Shown here piece by piece: positions 1 through 8,894 of a stretch of 64,000 nucleotides of DNA. Position 1 is the stretch's first letter, and each line of letters opens with the position of its first letter. The DNA is from Robbsia betulipollinis (GTDB lineage: Bacteria; Pseudomonadota; Gammaproteobacteria; Burkholderiales; Burkholderiaceae), in contig NZ_JAPMXC010000002.1 in the NCBI RefSeq assembly GCF_026624755.1, positions 186,001 through 250,000 on the forward strand, written 5' to 3'. A program made the translations under genes and the position numbers. The notes beneath the pieces are model-generated. The model saw nothing but the letters and a program-made list of their open reading frames with translations, had not been told where the DNA came from and ran no database searches.

Positions 1-718
1 TGAGCGAGAAATCCGCGCCGGTGGCGAAGCCCGCTTCGTCGGACGCGAGCCAGTTGACGATGCTGGCGATCTCGTCGGGCGAGCCCAGGCGCCGCACCGG
101 GATCGTCTCGACCATCTTCTCCAGCGCATCGGGCCGGATCGAACGCACCATGTCGGTACCGATATAGCCCGGCGATACCGTGTTGACGGTCACCCCATAG
201 TTGGCGACCTCCTGCGCGAGCGACATCGTAAAACCGTGGATGCCGGCCTTCGCCGTCGAATAATTGGTCTGCCCGAACTGTCCCTTCTGTCCGTTCACCG
301 ACGAGATATTGATGATGCGCCCCCAACCGCGCTGCACCATCGGCTCGATGACCTGCTTGGTCACGTTGAACAGACTGGTCAGATTCGTATCGATGACCGC
401 GCTCCAGTCATCGCGCGTCATCTTGCGAAACACCACGTCGCGGGTGATGCCGGCGTTGTTGATCAGCACCACGACGTCGCCGACTTCCTGACGGATGCGA
501 TCGAATGCCGCCTTCGTGGAGTTCCAGTCGCCGACATTGCCCTCCGACGGGATGAACTCGAAACCCAGTTCCCGCTGCGTCGCAAGCCATTTGTCGCGGC
601 GTGGCGAACTCGGCCCGCACCCGGCCACCACGGTGAACCCCGACTGGTGCAGACGTTGACAGATCGCGGTACCGATGCCGCCCATACCGCCTGTCACATA
701 GGCGACGCGTCCAGACAT
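1..718 (-). CDS. phaB: Acetoacetyl-CoA reductase PhaB (3' end cut by window)
   Basis: NADPH-dependent short-chain dehydrogenase that reduces acetoacetyl-CoA to (R)-3-hydroxybutyryl-CoA, the monomer for polyhydroxybutyrate. Translating the minus strand from the ATG at 718 gives 239 codons that run off the window edge; the family is about 246 residues, so only the last few are missing. Visible are the N-terminal cofactor loop (VTGGMGGIGTAIC), NNAGITRDVVFRKM, the catalytic Ser region (NISSVNGQKGQ) and the YSTAK active-site motif. Residue for residue it follows the Cupriavidus necator enzyme closely. A strong ribosome binding site (AAGGAG) sits 6 bases before the ATG. It lies 89 bases downstream of pgeF on the same strand; phaC and phaA, which usually occupy that interval in Burkholderia, are not there. 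Confidence 0.95.
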   Translation of the reverse strand, partial: MSGRVAYVTGGMGGIGTAICQRLHQSGFTVVAGCGPSSPRRDKWLATQRELGFEFIPSEGNVGDWNSTKAAFDRIRQEVGDVVVLINNAGITRDVVFRKMTRDDWSAVIDTNLTSLFNVTKQVIEPMVQRGWGRIINISSVNGQKGQFGQTNYSTAKAGIHGFTMSLAQEVANYGVTVNTVSPGYIGTDMVRSIRPDALEKMVETIPVRRLGSPDEIASIVNWLASDEAGFATGADFSL

Positions 719-807
719 TTTGTCTCCTTTTGCAAAGCTGTTGATGCCGCAGGAACGGCCGCTTCTTCATCATCCCAGATGCCGGGGCACCGGAGATTTT
801 TTCCGTC

Positions 808-1773
808 TCATGGTTTTCCCGCAGACGATTCCCGCCAGATCAGCGCCGCGAAACGGCCCGTGCGGCCGTCGCGGCGATAGGAAAAGAAGCGATCCGCGTC
901 CGTCCACGTACAGGCGTTCCCGCCGTGGATCGCGCTGGCCGCGACACCCGCGCGCAGCAGCCGGAGCCGCGCCAGCGCGGCCAGATCCGCCCGGAATTTC
1001 GGGGGGTGAACGACGGCGCCCGTCGTGACGGAATGCGCAACGGAATGCGCAACGGGAAGCGCGACGAAAGCCGCCATGCTCGCCTCCCGCTCTTCGGGCG
1101 GCGCCGCGTCCAGAAAGGCCGCACGCACTTCCGCGCCGACCTCGAACGCCAGCGGGCCGATCGCAGGCCCCAGGTAGGCCTGCAACGGCGCCCCCCGCGT
1201 CAGCCGCGCCATGGCCTCGACCGTGCGTTCGATGACCCCGCCGCACAAGCCGCGCCAACCTGCGTGCGCGGCCCCCACCGCCCGCCCGTCCCGGTCGCCG
1301 AGCAGTACGGGGAGGCAATCCGCCACCATGATCGCGCACACCACATCGGCGCGATCGGTGACCAGGGCGTCCGCGCGCGGCGGCACGGGCGCCGTCGCGG
1401 CGACGGCGGCGTCGATCACGTCCGTGCCGTGCACCTGGTCCAGCCAGGCGATCGTCCGGCCGCCCACGTGCGCCTGCACCCGAGCGCGGTTGGTCGCAAC
1501 GGCGTGCGGATCGTCGCCGGTGTGAAACCCGAGATTCAGGCCCCCGCCCGCACCGGCACCGGCATCGGCACCAAACGGCGCAGCACCAAACGGCGCGGCG
1601 CTGCAACCGCCGTGACGCGTCGTCACGCAGGCGCTCACGTTCGGCAAAGCGGGCCAGTCGGGCGTCAGCACCGGCAGCGTTTCCCGGGCTGCGGATCCGT
1701 CCGGTCCGTCCTGTCCGTCCTGTCCGCGCTCGTGCCCGGCGGCGGGCGGGTTTCCCGCGGCGTCAGGTCGCAT
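808..1773 (-). CDS. pgeF: PgeF/YfiH family polyphenol oxidase-like protein
   Basis: Member of the DUF152 'multicopper polyphenol oxidase/laccase' family, known for purine nucleoside phosphorylase/adenosine deaminase activity and, in E. coli, for editing peptidoglycan precursors that carry a wrong amino acid. The three metal-ligand motifs are visible: QVHGTD (His115), ADCLPVLLGD (Cys153) and AAHAGWRG (His170). At 321 residues it is longer than the usual 250-270; the excess is a Gly/Asp/Gln-rich N-terminus of about 30 residues and short duplications (APFGAAPFGA, HSVAHSV). No convincing ribosome binding site precedes the ATG at 1773, so a start nearer VLTPDW is possible. It follows rluD by 24 bases and is probably co-transcribed with it. 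Confidence 0.9.
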   Translation of the reverse strand: MRPDAAGNPPAAGHERGQDGQDGPDGSAARETLPVLTPDWPALPNVSACVTTRHGGCSAAPFGAAPFGADAGAGAGGGLNLGFHTGDDPHAVATNRARVQAHVGGRTIAWLDQVHGTDVIDAAVAATAPVPPRADALVTDRADVVCAIMVADCLPVLLGDRDGRAVGAAHAGWRGLCGGVIERTVEAMARLTRGAPLQAYLGPAIGPLAFEVGAEVRAAFLDAAPPEEREASMAAFVALPVAHSVAHSVTTGAVVHPPKFRADLAALARLRLLRAGVAASAIHGGNACTWTDADRFFSYRRDGRTGRFAALIWRESSAGKP

Positions 1774-1797
1774 CGTGCACGACGGCGGCGCCGTGGC

Positions 1798-3105
1798 TCA
1801 TGGCTTGTCTTCCCGACGCGCAGGGGGCTTGCCGTCTGCCGCCGCACCGAGTTCGTTGTCGAGTTCGTCATACGTCGCATCGTCAGCGCCGACATGGGTC
1901 GCGTCGTCGTCGCCGACGTCGTGGTCGTCGCCGTCCAGGTCGTCGTCGACGCCATCATCGCCGCCGATACCGAGATCGAGCTCCGCCTGCGCCGCGAGCC
2001 GCAGCAGGTCCGCCGGCGCCGGGGCGCGCCAGCTCAACATTTCGCCGCTATCGGGATGGCGCAGGCCCAGTTCGAACGCGTGCAGGGCCTGCCGCGCGAA
2101 ACCGCTCGGCGCGGCCGGCGCCGCGGTCGTGCGCGTCGGTCCGCCGTATACCGGATCGCCCACCAGCGGATGACCGATATGACGGCAGTGCACCCGGATC
2201 TGGTGCGTGCGGCCGGTTTCCAGATCGCAGTGCAGCGCGGCCACCGCGCGCTCGCCGAGCCGTCCGGTCGAGACCGTTTCGAAATGCGTGCGCGCGGCCT
2301 TGCCGGCATTGCCGTGCACCACCGCCATCTTCATCCGGTCGCGCGGATCGCGGCCGATCGGCGCATCGATGGTGCCGTGCGACGGCGGATTGCCCCATAC
2401 CGCGCAGACATAACGGCGCTTCACCGTGCGCGCCTGCAGCTGGCGCACCAGATCGGTCTGCGCGGTCAGCGTGCGCGCCACCACCATCAACCCCGACGTC
2501 TCCTTGTCGAGCCGGTGCACGATGCCTGCGCGCGGCAACGACGACGCCTGCTCGCCGTAGTGGTACAGCAGGCCGTTGAGCAGCGTGCCGGTCCAGTTGC
2601 CCGCGCCCGGATGCACGACCAGTCCGGCCGGCTTGTTGATCACGACCAGCGCGGCGTCCTCGTAGACGATGTCGAGCGGCACCGGCTCCGCGGTGAAGGC
2701 GAGCGTCTCGGGCGCATGCTGCGGCACGACCACCAGCAACGCATCGGCGGCGGCGCCCTGACGCGGCCTGGCGACCACGCCGTCGATCGTCACGCGCCCC
2801 GCTTCCAGCCAGGTCTGCAAGCGGCCGCGTGAAAAATCCGGAAACAATCGGGCGAGCACCTTGTCCAGGCGTTCGCCCGCGAGCGCCGCGGGGACATGGC
2901 CGCGCAACGGTTCGAGCGGTTCGAGCGGTTCGTTCAGCGGTCTGCGGCCGGTTCCCGGCAAGGGTGCGGAAGGCGGCGATACGGGGCTTTCGCCTGCGTC
3001 GAGCAGGTCGTCATCGGTGAACAGCGCATCCAACTCTTCGGCATTGCCGGTAATTGGATCGGAGGGGACGGGCGTTGGGCTATAATCGGCGGCTGATCGG
3101 GTCAT
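1798..3105 (-). CDS. rluD: 23S rRNA pseudouridine synthase RluD
   Basis: Makes the pseudouridines of helix 69 in 23S rRNA (1911/1915/1917 in E. coli). An S4 RNA-binding domain ([20 protein letters not shown], residues about 78-97) precedes the RluA-type catalytic domain, with the HRLDKETSG motif at 197-205 and catalytic Asp200. I chose the ATG at 3105 (MTRSAADYS), giving 435 residues; the longer open frame to 3228 would overlap bamD. Compared with the roughly 325-residue E. coli enzyme it has about 70 extra N-terminal residues and an unusual C-terminal tail (about 379-435) with some 18 aspartates. The gene is divergent from bamD, an arrangement conserved in proteobacteria. Confidence 0.95.
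   Translation of the reverse strand: MTRSAADYSPTPVPSDPITGNAEELDALFTDDDLLDAGESPVSPPSAPLPGTGRRPLNEPLEPLEPLRGHVPAALAGERLDKVLARLFPDFSRGRLQTWLEAGRVTIDGVVARPRQGAAADALLVVVPQHAPETLAFTAEPVPLDIVYEDAALVVINKPAGLVVHPGAGNWTGTLLNGLLYHYGEQASSLPRAGIVHRLDKETSGLMVVARTLTAQTDLVRQLQARTVKRRYVCAVWGNPPSHGTIDAPIGRDPRDRMKMAVVHGNAGKAARTHFETVSTGRLGERAVAALHCDLETGRTHQIRVHCRHIGHPLVGDPVYGGPTRTTAAPAAPSGFARQALHAFELGLRHPDSGEMLSWRAPAPADLLRLAAQAELDLGIGGDDGVDDDLDGDDHDVGDDDATHVGADDATYDELDNELGAAADGKPPARREDKP
3081..3086 (+). promoter_or_regulatory. Putative -10 box of the bamD promoter
   Basis: A perfect TATAAT hexamer lies 34 bases before the bamD ATG, in the short region between the divergent rluD and bamD genes. No good -35 box is found at 16-18 bases; the nearest resemblance is TTGGAT at 3054-3059, 21 bases upstream. 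A start point near 3093 would give a leader of about 28 bases. Confidence 0.5.
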
Positions 3106-3120
3106 TACGTAGGCGAGGAA

Positions 3121-3930
3121 ATGCGAGCCCTGAATACTTTGAGAATAGTGGCACTGACCACTGCGGCGGCAATATTGGCCGGTTGTGGTGGCTTGCCGGA
3201 GAAATCCGACGAAACCGCAACCTGGCACACCGACAAATTATACTCGGAGGCGAAGGATGCCCTCGATAACGGTGACTGGGGCAAGTGCGCGAAGTATTAC
3301 GAGACGCTGGAGGGACGCGATCCCTTCGGTCGGTTTGCACAGCAAGCGCAGCTCAACGTCGCCTATTGCGACTATCGCGACAACGACACGGACGCCGCCA
3401 ACCAGGCCGTCGACCGCTTCATCAAGCTGCACCCGGATCACCCGAACGTCGATTACGCCTACTACATGAAGGGCCTGATCAACTTCAACGACGATCTCGG
3501 CCTGTTCGGGCGCTTCAGCGGCCAGGATCTCGCCGACCGGGACCCGAAGGCGCTGCACGATTCGTACGATGCGTTCAAGCAGGTTGTCGACCACTTCCCG
3601 CAAAGCCGCTACGCGCAGGACTCGGCCCAACGGATGCGCTACATCGTGAACGCGCTCGCGACGCACGAGGTGCACTCGGCGCAGTACTACTACAAGCGCG
3701 GCGCCTACGTCGCGGCGGTCAACCGCGCGCAAACGGCGTTGCAGAACTATCAGGGCGCGCCGGCGACCGAGGACGCGCTCGAGGTGATGGTGCAGTCGTA
3801 CCGCGCGCTGGGCGAAACGCGTCTGGCGGACGACACGCAGCGCGTGCTCGCGGCCACCTTCCCGGCCAGCTATTACGTGACCGGACGGCGCGCCAACGCG
3901 GTCAGCAAGCCCTGGTATCAGATCTGGTAA
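3121..3930 (+). CDS. bamD: Outer membrane assembly lipoprotein BamD
   Basis: Essential lipoprotein of the BAM complex, which inserts beta-barrel proteins into the outer membrane; its TPR repeats bind BamA and substrates from the periplasmic side. The 269-residue product begins with a lipoprotein signal peptide whose lipobox is LAGC (lipidated Cys22). TPR-like helices follow, including [22 protein letters not shown] and [19 protein letters not shown] (both trimmed here to the recognisable core). Length and the terminal motif SKPWYQIW are normal. The partner gene bamB is in this window at 23.4-24.6 kb. Confidence 0.95.
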   Translation: MRALNTLRIVALTTAAAILAGCGGLPEKSDETATWHTDKLYSEAKDALDNGDWGKCAKYYETLEGRDPFGRFAQQAQLNVAYCDYRDNDTDAANQAVDRFIKLHPDHPNVDYAYYMKGLINFNDDLGLFGRFSGQDLADRDPKALHDSYDAFKQVVDHFPQSRYAQDSAQRMRYIVNALATHEVHSAQYYYKRGAYVAAVNRAQTALQNYQGAPATEDALEVMVQSYRALGETRLADDTQRVLAATFPASYYVTGRRANAVSKPWYQIW

Positions 3931-3960
3931 TGCGGATCGGGTAATGCGGATCGGGTAATT
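3927..3960. repeat. 14-bp tandem repeat at the bamD stop codon
   Basis: The unit gtaatgcggatcgg occurs exactly at 3927-3940 and 3941-3954, with a partial third copy (gtaatt) after it. The bamD stop codon lies in the first copy. It looks like local duplication just after a coding end. Confidence 0.85.
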
Positions 3961-3966
3961 CGAGTC

Positions 3967-3984
3967 GCCGCCCATGCGGGCGGC
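3967..3984. terminator. GC-rich hairpin between convergent bamD and codA-like gene
   Basis: A perfect 7-bp stem (gccgccc/gggcggc) with a 4-base loop stands between two convergent genes. No T-tract follows on either side, so it may act only as an RNA 3'-end stabiliser or not at all. Confidence 0.35.
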
Positions 3985-4045
3985 ACCGCGGCCATCCCGC
4001 GGAGTCGTCCGCGGATAAGCGCCGGGGTCCGCTCGCTGCACCGCG

Positions 4046-5380
4046 TCAGCGCGGCAGGCGGAAATCGACTTCGACGGGCCGCCCCGGCAAAGAAAGGGCC
4101 GCCACGGCGCGCGGCATGCGGCTGAGGATACGGCCCCGCCGGATCACCGCCAGCCGCGCGGCCCGCAACCGGATCGCCTCGATCCGGTCCCGCGCATCCA
4201 GCAGCACGCAATCCGCCGGCGCTCCCACCGCGATGCCACGGCTGTTCAGGCCGAGGATACGCGCGGGCGTCGTCGTGACCGCGTCGAACGCCGCGCGCAT
4301 CGCTTCCACGCCGGTCATTTGCGCGACGTGCAGGCCCATGTGCGCGACCTCCAGCATGTCCCCGGATCCCAGGCTGTACCACGGGTCCATCACGCAGTCC
4401 TGCCCGAAAGCGACCGCGACGCCCGCCGCCAGCAACTCCGGCACGCGCGTCATCCCGCGCCGCTTCGGATAGGCATCGGCGCGCCCCTGCAGCGTGATGT
4501 TGATCAGCGGATTGGCGATCGCCGCCACGCCCGACTCCGCGATCAACGGGATCAGCTTGCTGACGTAGTAGTTGTCCATCGAGTGCATCGACGTCAGATG
4601 CGAACCCGTCACCCGCCCCTGCATGCCCAGGCGCTGCGTCTCCGCCGCCAGCGTTTCGATATGCCGCGACAGCGGGTCGTCCGACTCGTCGCAATGCATG
4701 TCCACGCGTACGCCGCGCTCGGCGGCGAACTCGCACAGCAGGCGCACCGACGCGGCGCCGTCGGCCATGGTCCGCTCGCCATGCGGAATGCCGCCGACGA
4801 CGTCCACACCCATCGCCACGGCCTTTTGCAGATTCTCGAAGGCGCCCGGGCTGCGCAATACTCCGTCCTGCGGAAAGGCGACCAGTTGCAGGTCGAGATA
4901 GGGCGCCACGCGGCGCCGCACGTCCAGCAGGGCCTCGACCGCCAGCAGCCGCGGGTCCGAGATATCGACATGCGAGCGGATCGCGAGCACGCCCCGCGCC
5001 ACCGCCCAGTCGCAATAGGTCAGCGCACGCGCAACGAGCGCCTCCTGGGTCAGATCGGGTTTGAGTTCGCCCCACAGCGCGATGCCCTCGAGCAGCGTGC
5101 CGGACACATTGACCCGCGGCAATCCATAGGAGAGCGTGGAGTCCATGTGGAAGTGCGCGTCGACGAAGGGCGGTGCAAGCAGACACCCGGCACCGTCGAT
5201 TTCCTCCGCGGCGCTGGCATCCAGACGTGTTTCGATGGCCGCGAAGCACCCGCCGCGGATGCCGATGTCCACCGCCACCGCATCCCCGCCGTCCGGCGCC
5301 GCGTGAGCGCGGGGAGTCCCCTCCGGCAACGCGCCGTCCAGCGACGCGCGGCGGATGATGAGATCGAAGGTCGTCGGCAT
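4046..5380 (-). CDS. Cytosine deaminase-like amidohydrolase (CodA family)
   Basis: Metal-dependent hydrolase of the CodA branch of the amidohydrolase superfamily, 444 residues. The metal and catalytic residues align with E. coli CodA at a constant offset of 15: His76 and His78 (HFHMD), Gln171, His229 and Glu232 (HCDE), His261 and Asp328. The CodA residue Asp314, which lines the pyrimidine pocket, is Cys329 here (FGQDC). NPLINITLQGR and PKRRGMTRV are also CodA-like. Deamination or hydrolytic opening of a cytosine-like base is the likely reaction, but the pocket change means cytosine itself may not be the main substrate. A good ribosome binding site (AGAGGA) precedes the ATG. No codB transporter is adjacent; the neighbours are unrelated. 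Confidence 0.8.
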   Translation of the reverse strand: MPTTFDLIIRRASLDGALPEGTPRAHAAPDGGDAVAVDIGIRGGCFAAIETRLDASAAEEIDGAGCLLAPPFVDAHFHMDSTLSYGLPRVNVSGTLLEGIALWGELKPDLTQEALVARALTYCDWAVARGVLAIRSHVDISDPRLLAVEALLDVRRRVAPYLDLQLVAFPQDGVLRSPGAFENLQKAVAMGVDVVGGIPHGERTMADGAASVRLLCEFAAERGVRVDMHCDESDDPLSRHIETLAAETQRLGMQGRVTGSHLTSMHSMDNYYVSKLIPLIAESGVAAIANPLINITLQGRADAYPKRRGMTRVPELLAAGVAVAFGQDCVMDPWYSLGSGDMLEVAHMGLHVAQMTGVEAMRAAFDAVTTTPARILGLNSRGIAVGAPADCVLLDARDRIEAIRLRAARLAVIRRGRILSRMPRAVAALSLPGRPVEVDFRLPR

Positions 5381-5409
5381 GTCGGTCCTCTTGGAGCGTG
5401 CGCCGTGTT

Positions 5410-7707
5410 TCAGGCGTCCTGGGCGTCGTCCGCCGTCGACGCGACGGCCGGATCCGGATGTAGAAACGCGGTCACCGTATCGATCTCGCGCGTGCGCGTG
5501 AAAGGCGGCAGGCTCTGCCAGATGCGTCGGCCGTAAGGCTTGTCGGTCAGGCGCGGGTCGCAGATCATCAGCACGCCGCGGTCGGTCTCCGCGCGGATCA
5601 AACGCCCGGCGCCCTGCTTCAGCGTGATCACCGCCTGCGGCAACTGATGCGCGGCGAACGGGCTCAACCCCTTTTTCGTCAGCGCGTCCAGGCGTGCCGC
5701 CAGCACCGGGTCGTCGGGCGGCGCGAACGGCAGCTTGTCGATGACGACGAGCGACAAGGCGTCGCCGCGCACGTCGACGCCTTCCCAGAAGCTCTGACTA
5801 CCGATCAGGATCGCGTTGCCATAGTGGCGGAAGCGGTCGAGCAACTCGGTGCGGCTGGCCTCGCCCTGTACCAGCAGCGGAAAATCCCAGCCGCGCGCGG
5901 CGATCGTCTCGCGCAGCCGTACCGACATCCGCTCGACCGCGCGCAACGTGGTGCAGAGCAGGAAGCAACGCCCGCCCGCCGCCTCGATGGCCGGCAACGC
6001 CGCGTCGAGTACCGCATCGGTGAAATTCGGCGCCGAGGGCTGCGGCATGTTGCGCGGCACGTAGAGCAGGCCCTGACGCGGATAATCGAAGGGACTCGGC
6101 AGCGTCATCGAGCGTTCGGCGGACAGGCCCATCTGCGCCGCGTAATGGGTGAAATCGTTTTTCACCGAGAGCGTGGCCGAGGTGAAGATCCAGGCGCGCG
6201 GAATCCCGGCGCGCTGCTTCGCGAAAATGGGCGCCACCGACAGCGGCGTCTGGTGCAGTTGCACCGAATGCGTGAACACCTCGATCCAGCGTACGCTGTC
6301 GATGTCGCGGCGGCCGGCCATCGCCGCTGCACCCGCTGCACCCGCTGCACTCGCTGCACTCGCCACACCCGCCGGACCGGCGGACGTGCCGGCGTCGGTG
6401 TCGGCCGGCGCGGCCAGTGCGTCGACCAGCGCGGGCGGCTCCGCATAGGCCCCCTCGCGCCAGCGCGCCAGTCCGTCCTGCAATTCGCGGGCGCGCTTGA
6501 GGCAATTTGCCAGCGATTCGGCGCGCTCGGCCTGCTTGCCCAGCATCTTGCCGACCGTCTCCAGCGCCGCCTCGACGTTGTCGAGCGCTTCATGAAACGG
6601 ATGATCGTCGTCCAGTTGCGCGATCGACAACCGCACGATGTCCTGCCGGAACGCCAGTCGCACGTCGCGCGTCGCACGCTCCAGTACCGCCCCCACGTCG
6701 CGCCAGTCGACGGCGTCGCGGGCATGGGCGAGGCCTTCCGCCACCGTGTCGCGCGCGAGTTCGAGCAACTGCCCGGTGGACACCGTTTCGCCGAAGAACA
6801 GGGTCGCCGTCTCTGGCAACTGGTGCGCCTCGTCGAAGATCACGGTGTTGGCCATCGGCAGCAATTCCGCCATGCCGGTGTCGCGCAACAGAATGTCGGC
6901 GAAGAACAGGTGATGGTTGACCACCACCACGTCGGCCTGCTGCGCCTCGCGACGCGCCTGCATCACGAAACACTCCTTGTAATGCGGGCATTCCTGGCCG
7001 AGACAGTTTTCCCGGGTCGATGTGACCAGCGACCACACCGGCGCCGTTTCCGGCACGCTTGCCAGTTCCGCCCTGTCGCCGGTACGGGTCATTTTCGCGA
7101 AACGCACGATCTCCGACAGGTGACTGGCATCCTGCCGCGACGGCAGGCGCGCGCCGGTCGCGGCTTTTTCCAGATAGTAGTAGCAGAGATAATTCGCGCG
7201 TCCCTTGAGCATCGCCACCGTGACCGGCACGCCCAGCGCGTCGCGCACCGTCGGCACGTCGCGCTGGAACAACTGGTCCTGCAGATGCTTGGTGCCGGTG
7301 GACACGATGACCTTGCCGCCCCACAGCATCGCCGGCACGAGATACGCATAGGTCTTGCCGGTGCCGGTGCCGGCTTCGACGATCAGCGTATTGCCGCCGT
7401 CGCCTCCCGGCGCGTCCGGGTCGAGCGGCGACGCCTGCGCGCCGTCGTCCGCCGGCGCGCCCGTCTGCCGCAACGCGAACCGCCCGTTATCCACCGGCGT
7501 GCTCGCCGCGATCGCCGCGGCGACCGCAAGCGCCATGCGCAATTGCGACTCGCGCGGCCGGTAACCCGGAATATTGCGGGCGAGCGGGCCGCGCGTGTCG
7601 AACAGCGACTCCAACTCGGCAACGCGCGCGGCGCTCGGCCGGGCGTCGCGCGCGGCCGTCATGCCCGCCGCATTCGCCGCATTCGCCGCGCGCGTCGCCG
7701 CGGTCAT
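5410..7707 (-). CDS. DinG/YoaA-family ATP-dependent DNA helicase (XPD-like, Fe-S)
   Basis: Superfamily 2 helicase of the XPD/DinG group, involved in resolving unusual DNA structures such as R-loops or damaged forks. In order: Walker A (GTGTGKT, residues about 113-119), Fe-S cluster cysteines (NYLCYYY and ENCLGQECPHYKEC), the DEAH box (VIFDEAH), and C-terminal motifs QSFWEGVDV and QGAGRLIR. The start at 7707 overlaps the upstream stop codon as ATGA, which supports it; a second Met is 15 codons later. Length is 765 residues. An Ala/Gly-rich insert of nine-base repeats (6325-6369) lies in a surface region between conserved motifs. It probably corresponds to E. coli YoaA more than to DinG, but I cannot separate them firmly. 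Confidence 0.88.
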   Translation of the reverse strand: MTAATRAANAANAAGMTAARDARPSAARVAELESLFDTRGPLARNIPGYRPRESQLRMALAVAAAIAASTPVDNGRFALRQTGAPADDGAQASPLDPDAPGGDGGNTLIVEAGTGTGKTYAYLVPAMLWGGKVIVSTGTKHLQDQLFQRDVPTVRDALGVPVTVAMLKGRANYLCYYYLEKAATGARLPSRQDASHLSEIVRFAKMTRTGDRAELASVPETAPVWSLVTSTRENCLGQECPHYKECFVMQARREAQQADVVVVNHHLFFADILLRDTGMAELLPMANTVIFDEAHQLPETATLFFGETVSTGQLLELARDTVAEGLAHARDAVDWRDVGAVLERATRDVRLAFRQDIVRLSIAQLDDDHPFHEALDNVEAALETVGKMLGKQAERAESLANCLKRARELQDGLARWREGAYAEPPALVDALAAPADTDAGTSAGPAGVASAASAAGAAGAAAMAGRRDIDSVRWIEVFTHSVQLHQTPLSVAPIFAKQRAGIPRAWIFTSATLSVKNDFTHYAAQMGLSAERSMTLPSPFDYPRQGLLYVPRNMPQPSAPNFTDAVLDAALPAIEAAGGRCFLLCTTLRAVERMSVRLRETIAARGWDFPLLVQGEASRTELLDRFRHYGNAILIGSQSFWEGVDVRGDALSLVVIDKLPFAPPDDPVLAARLDALTKKGLSPFAAHQLPQAVITLKQGAGRLIRAETDRGVLMICDPRLTDKPYGRRIWQSLPPFTRTREIDTVTAFLHPDPAVASTADDAQDA
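6325..6369. repeat. Five 9-bp tandem repeats inside the helicase gene
   Basis: Units of cgctgcacc or cgctgcact repeat in phase from 6325, the fifth diverged. Read on the minus strand they encode a Ser/Gly-Ala-Ala run inserted in the helicase, so copy-number change would keep the frame. Confidence 0.8.
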
Positions 7708-8738
7708 GGCTGTGGCCGGGCTGCCGGCGCGCTCGCGGGCGGCGGCGCGGACTTGTTCGCCCGCTCCTGCGCCTTGCGCCGGCGCGCGTCCAGATCGCGC
7801 TGGCGATCCGCCGCGTCGCTTTGCTTCTGTTCGTAACGGTGCACGTTCTCGGCCCGCTTCGCCGCGTCCGCGTCGGCGTTGCGGTTCGCCTGGTCGAGCG
7901 CCTGCTGGTGCGCCGCCTGTTTCTGCCGGTACGCCGCGGCATTCGCCGCACGCTGGCGCTGCTCGGCCCCATCCTGGCCACGTTTGGCCAGGTCGAGCTG
8001 ATGTTGCTGCTGCTTCGCCGCGAAGGCGGCCCGGTTGCGCGCCTCGTTCGCCGCGCGTTGCGGCGCATCGGCGGCGGTCTGCACCCGCTTTTCTTCGGCG
8101 CGCGTCTCGCGCTGCCGCGCGCGATCGCTGCGCCGCTCGGCGGACAGCGCCAGCTGCTCGGTGCGGACCTGGCCTTTTTCCACCCGCATCGTATCGCGCG
8201 CCACCGTCAGGCAATGGTTGACGAAAAAATGCGCATAGCAATTGTGCTGCGCCACCGCGTACGCGTAGTTCATGCGCGCGGTGCGTTCATCCAGCGTCTT
8301 TTGCTGCGCATCGTGCGCGTGGGCGCGTTCCGTGTATTCCTCGTCGCTCAACGGCGGACCGGCTGGCGTCGCGTCGCCGCCCACGGCACCGGGCGCGGCA
8401 TCGGACGCGGCATCGGATAGTGCGGGCGAACCAGGCGACGCCGGCAAACGCATCGCCTGCGTGCCGGCGACATCAGGCGCTGCGGCCTGCCCGCCCGACA
8501 CCGCGCCGGGGGAGTCCGCCGGCGGCGAGGATTGCGCGAATGCCGTCGCCGACACCAGCAGCAGGCTCGTCACGCCGAGCAGCGCGGCGCGCGGCACTGC
8601 GACCCGGGCAAGGCGCCACGCACGCGGCGCAACGGCTGGAAGCACGGCGGTCGAAAGCGCACCGGCGAGGTGGCGCGGCGCAGATATCGTCGCGACGATG
8701 CGGGACGGAAAACGGAGGGGAAAGGAGGCGGTCGGCAT
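7704..8738 (-). CDS. Exported Ala/Gln/Arg-rich coiled-coil protein of unknown function
   Basis: I do not recognise a named family. The 344-residue product has a hydrophobic signal-like segment at about residues 50-68 ending ATAFAQ, preceded by an unusually long basic stretch, so a start nearer the segment (for example a GTG at the VAVPRAALL region) is possible. A spacer rich in Ala/Pro/Ser follows, then a short conserved-looking patch with two Cys ([14 protein letters not shown]). The last 170 residues are highly charged and Ala/Gln/Arg-rich with no Pro, as expected for a long coiled coil or helical rod. The tail is Pro/Ala-rich. It overlaps the helicase gene by 4 bases (ATGA), so the two are translationally coupled. 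Similar 'conserved exported' proteins occur in Burkholderia genomes. Confidence 0.6.
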   Translation of the reverse strand: MPTASFPLRFPSRIVATISAPRHLAGALSTAVLPAVAPRAWRLARVAVPRAALLGVTSLLLVSATAFAQSSPPADSPGAVSGGQAAAPDVAGTQAMRLPASPGSPALSDAASDAAPGAVGGDATPAGPPLSDEEYTERAHAHDAQQKTLDERTARMNYAYAVAQHNCYAHFFVNHCLTVARDTMRVEKGQVRTEQLALSAERRSDRARQRETRAEEKRVQTAADAPQRAANEARNRAAFAAKQQQHQLDLAKRGQDGAEQRQRAANAAAYRQKQAAHQQALDQANRNADADAAKRAENVHRYEQKQSDAADRQRDLDARRRKAQERANKSAPPPASAPAARPQP

Positions 8739-8894
8739 GCCCGGATTCTACCATCGCACCGCCCCCGCGGCGCATGGCAGATGGCGATCGGACAGGGCCC
8801 GTCGCGGACAGAAGCGCACCGGGAACGCGTTCGGACGCGCGCGCGCTTTGTGGCAAAATGCCCGGTTCACGAACCATCGAAGCCGCGAGCCCCC

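Noticed and set aside
925-2832. Long plus-strand open frame (635 codons) over pgeF and rluD
   Set aside because: Arg/His-rich translation with no domain; it is the antisense shadow of two well-supported genes in GC-rich DNA.
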